Origin: Ottelia alismoides | Taxonomy: Eukaryota; Streptophyta; Magnoliopsida; Alismatales; Hydrocharitaceae | Direction: 5' to 3' | NCBI GenBank assembly: GCA_037367405.1 | Contig: JAZKJV010002317.1 | Span: 992,001 to 1,056,000 of the forward strand | Length of the DNA stretch: 64,000 bases | Shown: positions 58,252 to 64,000 of the stretch, in pieces | How positions within the stretch are numbered: the stretch's first letter is position 1 | How the letters are laid out: each line of letters opens with the position of its first letter | Notes under the pieces: model-generated | What the model was told of the DNA's origin: nothing | Seen by the model: the letters and a program-made list of their open reading frames with translations, nothing else | Databases searched by the model: none | Program-made: the position numbers and the translations under genes

Positions 58252-58635
58252 GGAAAATGGGGCTACCCCCTAGGGGGGCTAACTTAGCTCCCCCCGCCCT
58301 ATTTTCTTCAAATTTTTCTTTTTTTTGAAATTTTTTCCCGTAAATATTCATCACTATATCCTTATATTATGTCATAAAAGTTTCATGTGAAACAGAGACT
58401 CCTACGACCTCCATCAAGACAGTCATTTTTTTAACGGTCTTAGGATTTTTTAAATGGACCTTGTCTGGATGGAGGTCAAAGGAGTCTCTGTTTTGCATGA
58501 AATTTAAATGACATAATATAGTGATATAATAATGAATTTACATAATTTTTATTTTCAGAAAAAAATAAAAAAACACACGAAAAATAGGGCGGGGGCGCTA
58601 AGTTAGCTCCGCCTAGGGGGCATACACATTTTACC
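58252..58635. mobile_element. 385-bp foldback MITE
   Basis: Left end GGAAAATGGGGCTACCCCCT and right end (reverse) GGTAAAATGTGTATGCCCCC lead into strongly matching arms: GCTAACTTAGC next to CCCCCGCCCTATTTT, then GACATAATATA-like sequence and AACAGAGACTCCT with GACCTCCATC. Only about 30-60 central bases are unpaired. The AT-rich flanks hide the target duplication. No known superfamily is claimed. Confidence 0.8.
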
Positions 58636-59051
58636 CATATAAGTATATATTATATCTTTTAAAAGAAAAGAAAATATAAAATATAAAATATAAAAAAGAG
58701 AGAATAAAAATAGAAAATTAAAAATCAAAATACAAAGTACAAAATAAAAAAATAAAAAATGAAAAACCCACAAAAAATTTATAACTTGGCTAAGTAGTTA
58801 AGTGATAAATTGATCTTTATTTTCATATCTTGTCTGCTCTACTCCCTTGCTTCCTATGTTCAACCCCTACTTGCTTTCCATTATACATTCTTAGTAGGGT
58901 ATAATAAATTTTGACTCCTGGTTTTAATTGTTCAATTATTTGTGTGGTTTAATTGTTGAAACAACAAGAGGATTCGAGTAGTCACCTCAGTGATAATGAG
59001 CCTGAATTGTCAAGCCATTATTTAGCAACTCCCATCTTATCGTTTTTCAAA

Positions 59052-59069
59052 TGGCACTTTTGCCAAGGA
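59052..59069 (+). other. Primer-binding site of E7
   Basis: TGGCACTTTTGCCAAGGA, two bases after the LTR end; a decayed TGGCGCCGTTGCCGGGGA. Confidence 0.65.
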
Positions 59070-60548
59070 GCATCAACTTGTAGATTAGATTTTATCTCTT
59101 TTACTTGCTTAGAAATATTTAATTCTCTCGATTTGCTTGACTATTAGTTTTAAACTGTTTTACGTCGTTTCTTTTATCTTATTGCGAGTGACTGCAGATC
59201 GAGGAGGATCACCTAGATGATATTATATAGCCTTGGGACGAGGAGCCACCTATTCTGACCTAGATAACATGAAAGAGTAGGAGCCTTGGGACGAGGAGCC
59301 ACCATTAATTACATGATACTTAGTTTCGATGCCACGCGTCATGCGAGAACTCCATGCAACACTTGCAGAACCCACTGTGGTGGGCATTGAGGAGGCTCCA
59401 AGATTAAACTTTAGGTTTCATTCTTCGTATTTAGCTTTTGGTTCTTCGCGTTAGCAATTTCGTGCTTAGGACAATTTTGTGTGCATATCGACATATATTA
59501 TAGGTTTATAAACTCCTATCTTGCATCGCACACGGAGAGAGTTGGGAAGCATTGTAAGTCTTCTAACTAAGCATTCATTACTTAGGCACTAAGGTGAGAT
59601 CTCTATCTTAGGGTCACCTTGCATTGCTTTTCTGCTATCTCCCTCTATTTTTGGATCAAATAGGAATCAATAAAAGACAAAAAACGTTAGGTTCTTGTAT
59701 TGAATCTACTCAAAGCAAGTGATAACATAAAAAAATAAGGAAAGGGACTGTTAAAAATATTTGATATAAACAAAATTAATTAATTTAACCCATTGTCTTG
59801 GGTGAGCAAAGCCCTCATTTGTTTTTAGGTTGCATTGGAAGGTCTCCTTCTCAGTGAGAGAGCAGATTTAAAAGGATTAGAGTTTAAAACCCAGTCTATG
59901 GCTGCGTTGTGTATCGCCTGGATTTCTGAAGTACTGGCATTCTATCGTACATAGACGAGTAGGTCTTGGTCAACAATGATGCTCTCTGTTGTGTAGATCA
60001 ATTTATCTGAAGTATCGAACTTACGCCACACCTTCACGGGGGTGTATGTCTCATCATCTTACATCCGAATAGGTTTTTGCACGCTCAAGAGGATTTCATT
60101 ATAAGAAAGATACGAAGTATTGGTTTCGCCTAATATCGGCATCCTCCCTCTATTTCTTTAGATGGGTAGGGATCTAGGATGCCTTAGAAGGACCTTAAAA
60201 AGTACAAACTATAGGTTACAAAACAGGATGACGAGTACATGATACATTTCTGATGATACTCTCTCTCCTATAGTTATAGTTCTCTAATGACTCATTTAAA
60301 GATTAATTACCTGAAAATCAAATCTAAAATTTACAAAGATAATTACCGAACCTTCATGGTTTCATGAGTCGAGTTGGTGAATCCATTATTTTGAGGTTTG
60401 ATTGATAAGTCTTATTAAGGTCTAGATAGAAAACATCGTGCGCTTGTGCAATTTCTCTCTCCTTCCTATTTGACCCCCTCTCATTGTCAACCTTCTACTA
60501 TTTTACACTCCTTTTATTCCTTGTTTGACTCCGTACTCTTCATCCATC
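59070..60548 (+). other. Leader of E7, interrupted by the copia LTR
   Basis: Non-coding, an inverted match to the H leader with the solo LTR left out: it runs uninterrupted through the H insertion site (near 60250). GCCTTGGGACGAGGAGCCACC is present twice (59231, 59283; the motif is 21 bases and is split by no difference I can see), a short local repeat. It ends at CCATC (60544-60548), the probable 5-bp target of the copia insertion. Confidence 0.65.
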
Positions 60549-61828
60549 TGTTGGACATGCGAGCCCACGGCGAGCCATTATGCAATAAATGTTATTGCAA
60601 TTCACTCCTTGATCTGAAATAAAGAGTATAGAATTTGCATAATAGGTCCCTTAGTACAATTAGGGTTATGTACCATGGCCATCTTAATGATCATACAGCT
60701 GTTGATTCAATTATTGAATCATAGAGGCTGGTGCTTAGATGAATATCTAATGAGTTAGATTGAGGACTCGTCAAGCACCGTCAAATGATTATTAAGAGAT
60801 GATCTCCAGCATGAGTAGGAGATGGCAATCCTATCTCAGTTAGGCTGATATCTGACCGACCTCTTGATGCAGGTCCTCTGCATAGGAATAGAGATTCGGA
60901 GGTGTCAGATTAGTTAGGTCAAAGAGTTGACTTAACAAGATCGAGATAACCAAAGTCCTATATCGTATGCTGTCACGATACAGGCACACATCCTCTGACC
61001 GGAGACAGATGTGTTACTATATGTTTGAGTATGTACATTTGGCAGACCAATAGGTTGATGACCTAATCAAGGTCTATACACCGGCGCGCTGGTGTGCATA
61101 TAAGGGCATATGAGTAATACGATCTCTCAAAGGGATCATACAGGTTCAGTTACTGAACCGGAAGACATGAGCTCACTCATGAGATATTTGGAAGAATCAA
61201 ATTCCATGCGCATGGTCGTCTCGCTTTAGAAGCCTGACTGAATTTGTAGGTTTGATATATACTTTTAGAAAGTATATGATCAAGACCTAGGTATGATATA
61301 TGCTTTTGGAAAGTATATGATCAATACCAACTTCCAATGATCGAATGAGAAACTTACTGATAAAACCCTGAAGTAGGCAGTGTAAAGTTGATCTAATACT
61401 TCGGGTTTAATCTGAGTCTTCCAGTATGCAGGATGTACAGGTGTTGGGAATACCTGAGGGTGATGTGATCATAAACGATTGTATAACCATGACGCTTCCA
61501 TTCCTAGGGAGTGATGAAACAGGTCTGGATTTTAGTGACTCCTCTCAGTAGAGAAGTAATCTGATCTTAGTCCAAATGTTGGACATTGATCTGAATGTAA
61601 TTCAGATTCAATGAGAAGATTAGATTTGCGGTCTTGATTTAATCAAGCATCTATGGGAGGCCCGAGATCTGGATTTGAGATGTGATCTCATTATCCATGT
61701 CACTATACGTGGAACAATACAATCGCCCTGTCCTTATCTCCAAGTATTCGCGGAGAAAGCGCATTATCTATGAAAGAGTTCATGGATAATTCTATTGTTG
61801 ATATATGTATCCGAGCTTTGAGAAAATG

Positions 61829-62203
61829 GATAATTAAATGTGATTTAATTATCATGAGTAATATGAATTTGATTCATATTATAAGGAGAATTATCTTGGA
61901 TAATTAAATGTGATTTAATTATCAAAAGATGTAAATAATGTGAATGTGATTCATATTATTTGAGAACATGAGAATAAGTTATCCAATATAATTAAATATG
62001 ATTTAATTATTATGGATAAGAATAATGTGGATAGTAATATCCAATTATTCATAATATATTATAAATGTGATTTATAATGTATTAGAGAGAGCTAATTATA
62101 ATTTATATGTGTTGATTAATTATTATGTGTATTAGATACACATTGTGTAATTAATTGACAATGTAAATTATATGTTGTTTTGGGTTGTGAATGTGATTCA
62201 CAA
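61829..62203. repeat. Array of seven short palindromes in the copia U3
   Basis: Seven inverted repeats, each with a 3-base centre and arms of 8-13 bp: 61829-61853, 61859-61881, 61899-61923, 61933-61961, 61988-62010, 62058-62078, 62185-62203. The arms differ but the centre is nearly always AAT-GTG-ATT (TTG or ATG in two). The first and third are identical (arms GATAATTAAAT / ATTTAATTATC). A related array is kept in the fragment at 53340-53640. Confidence 0.85.
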
Positions 62204-62615
62204 TATTCCAATGTCAAGATTGCAATATTCCCAAAATTAATTGAGAATTATTTTTGGTGAAAATTGTTGGGAAAATAAGTAGAGAGAAATATTAGGAGAT
62301 ATGCAATCCCATGTAATCCATGGGATTGCCCTCTCCATATGGAAGAGGGGGGGCGGCACCAATTCCAATTAGGAGTTGGTGGCCGTCCACCTCTCCTAAT
62401 GGGGAAGGAGGCTCCCAATTGATTTCTCACTCCTTATTTGATTGGTTTAATTTGGTATTAATATATATTTGATTTATCAAATATATTTAATCAAAATTAA
62501 ATCACAAGTTGTTGGCTTTTACCAACAACAATCTTGACCATTGGATTATCATAAATCAATCTCAACCATTGATTTTATGAGACACATGGATTGAGATCCA
62601 TGGATCCCAAAACCC

Positions 62616-62624
62616 TATAAATAG
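62616..62624 (+). promoter_or_regulatory. TATA box of the copia LTR
   Basis: TATAAATAG in the context CCCTATAAATAGAGAGGC, about 590 bases before the LTR end. Transcription would begin some 30 bases downstream, near 62650, which sets the U3/R border. Confidence 0.75.
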
Positions 62625-63204
62625 AGAGGCATACCCATGCTCTCTCTACACACATAATGCTTGAGAAGCATCTCTCTCTCTCTCTCTTTCTCTCTAGAGG
62701 TCAGCCCTCTCTCTCCCTCTCATGGCCGTCCACCATGGATGCCATGAAGAGGTTCTCCATCGCCGCGGCATCGTCGTTATGCTGCCCGTTCTTCTGCTCG
62801 TGGATCTCCGTCCCCTTCGGTGCGCCTCGCTCGTGAAGAAGACGTCGGATCTCGTGTGTCGAGATCAGGAGATCCGCCGCTTGGATCATCAACATGGATT
62901 GCGAGAAGCACGCGGTTCATCCCCGCGCTCGCAAGCGTCTCCTCCGTCGGATCGGACTTGAGACAGGAGGTCTCTTCGTTTAGAGACTCGATCGCAACCA
63001 CGCTTCAAGAGGTAATCCTATTACTTGTTTGTGGTTTAGACGAAACGATCCGAGAAGTGTTCTTGGATCATATGGTTTCGTCGTATAAAATTTTTTTAAA
63101 TTCCGCTGCATCGAGCAACTAGTGCGACTAGTCGCTCCACGTCGTATTCGATGCGACGTTCACGCTTCCGTGATGCGCTTGAGGATCTAACTATATCCTT
63201 CAAG

Positions 63205-63217
63205 TGGTATCAGAGCC
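63205..63217 (+). other. Copia primer-binding site (initiator tRNA-Met)
   Basis: TGGTATCAGAGCC, the standard PBS of plant Ty1/copia elements, complementary to the 3' end of initiator tRNA-Met, two bases after the LTR. Confidence 0.95.
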
Positions 63218-64000
63218 AGGTTGACGGTTTAGAATATGATTCGCTAACCGAGGACGATTTGGGTTCGTTAAGGTTGCGAAAGTTTTATCGCATTTCATTT
63301 TCGCAGATCTGTTTGGTGTAATTTTTCGGCCATGTTTAAATTGTTTAAACACGAAAATAGCACTTGGATTTTGTTCCTCATTAAATAAGGAAACCATAGG
63401 ATCTGAGTTTACGTAAATCGGATTTCGTATGCTCTAGATATGGTAGTTTTAATGAACATGTATGCACTGTTGCGGGAACTGTGAATCTGAACGTGATTAA
63501 AATGTTAATTACTGTTTAGACTTGCCTCGAAATGCGTGAAACATCACTTAGGTTCTGTCCTAAATCAAATTAGCAAACTTTAGAAATTGACTTTGCTTAA
63601 TTTGGATTTAATATGATTGAGATATGCCAATTTTAGTAAGTAGGGGTCACTGCTGAAATTGCTTTCCTAATCTAGAACCAAGTGATTGTCAATTAGTGAA
63701 ATTAATTGTTAATTTCGTGAAATAATCTTGAAAAATATTTGTGAAATATTGAAACATGATTATTTGCCTAATTGACTTGGCCCCAACCAATTAGTTGATT
63801 AGATTTGATCTAAACCTTAATTGGAATTACAATCATCAAACTTCTTGCTTGAATAGGACTTGGGAATTTGCCTAGCAAATTTCCTTAAAATCAAAATTGT
63901 TTTGATTACTATATGGTATAATTTCGGTTGAAGAACCGATGATCATCTCAAGTACAAAATAATCAATTTGGCATTATCCTTTCCCGAGGTGGATATGGTG
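63218..64000 (+). other. Leader of the copia element
   Basis: Non-coding to the window edge. Plant copia elements usually start gag within a few hundred bases of the PBS; no frame longer than about 65 codons is open here, so the element has an unusually long leader or has lost gag. Nothing else recognised. Confidence 0.5.

Larger units (their letters stand above)
54053..59049 (+). repeat. 5.0-kb LTR of E7
   Basis: Starts TGACGAATCTCC and ends GTTTTTCA, two bases before the PBS. It contains a tandem duplication of its first part (54053-54945 and about 54946-55560), two MITEs, a C-rich promoter-like zone (56050-57480) with TGGTCCATGGAGACCAACC and an inverted CACCTCATGTG/CACGTGAGGTG pair (57439-57466), then 1.5 kb of AT-rich sequence. 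ORFs of 60-99 codons at 56043-57426 are not shared with the H LTR and are not called as genes. Confidence 0.7.
54053..60548 (+). mobile_element. E7: 5' LTR, PBS and partial leader of an Athila-like element
   Basis: LTR 54053-59049, PBS 59052-59069, leader to 60548, where a copia LTR begins. It belongs to the same family as H and lies head to head with it. No gag is reached before the interruption, so E7 has no coding part in the window. Confidence 0.7.
60549..63202 (+). repeat. 5' LTR of a Ty1/copia element (2.65 kb)
   Basis: Starts TGTTGGACATG exactly where homology of the E7 leader to H ends, and finishes ATATCCTTCA two bases before a copia PBS. U3 holds a two-copy 39-bp repeat (about 61250-61328, GATATATACTTT.AGAAAGTA), seven palindromes (61829-62203) and a TATA box at 62616. 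R-U5 is pyrimidine-rich (CTCTCTCT at 62671-62690). The partner LTR lies outside the window. Opposing ORFs at 62701-63122 fall in R-U5 and are not supported. Confidence 0.85.

Noticed and set aside
61829..62203. CRISPR-like array
   Set aside because: The units are palindromes with different arms and irregular spacing in a plant LTR, not direct repeats with uniform spacers.
62701..63122. ORFs of 64-100 codons on both strands near the window end
   Set aside because: They lie in the R-U5 part of the copia LTR, downstream of the TATA box, and overlap each other antisense.

Overview
The window is non-genic plant nuclear DNA, AT-rich and made almost entirely of nested, broken LTR retrotransposons. 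I see no convincing host gene, rRNA, tRNA or CRISPR array. The signs of a plant are Ty3/gypsy pol proteins of the Athila/Tat type, primer-binding sites (PBS) resembling the 3' end of tRNA-Asp, a Ty1/copia LTR followed by the initiator-tRNA-Met PBS TGGTATCAGAGCC, and foldback MITEs. It most resembles pericentromeric repeat of a large angiosperm genome; the species cannot be named from what is here.

Layout. (1) 1-6682: element E1, + strand: LTR 3' end, PBS, leader, decayed gag-protease-RT-RNase H, cut off before integrase. (2) 6683-20755: element E2, same family, - strand: truncated 3' LTR, a 2 kb 3' untranslated region with repeated polypurine-tract (PPT)-like hairpins, the most complete pol (RT, RNase H, integrase with an intact D,D35E triad), gag, leader and truncated 5' LTR. 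E1 and E2 form a large inverted repeat. (3) 20756-22128: a fragment of LTR plus 3' UTR of a second LTR family (B). (4) 22129-30930: element E3, family B, - strand, with LTRs, PBS and PPT but no coding region. (5) 30931-33740 and 43240-53161: two halves of one older - strand Athila-like element, 'H' (start of RT, protease and gag C-terminus in the left half; gag N-terminus, leader, PBS and LTR in the right half), split by (6) E5 at 33741-43239, a + strand element with no pol that carries an unrecognised ORF in the gag position and a 2.1 kb tandem duplication. H's leader also holds a 3.4 kb solo LTR (44813-48234) with a 5-bp target duplication. (7) 53162-54052: a piece of copia-type LTR. (8) 54053-60548: E7, + strand, a 5 kb LTR of H's family plus PBS and leader, arranged head to head with H. 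(9) 60549-64000: LTR, PBS and leader of a copia-type element inserted in E7's leader.

No element looks able to move by itself: coding regions carry in-frame stops, frameshifts and deletions. Many of the stops fit C-to-T (or G-to-A) change, as expected of methylated, silenced DNA. The most interesting structures are non-coding: a palindrome at the 5' terminus of every LTR family, preserved by a compensatory base-pair change; a seven-member array of perfect or near-perfect palindromes sharing an AATGTGATT-like core in the copia U3; repeated PPT-like hairpins in Athila 3' UTRs; and three foldback MITEs.
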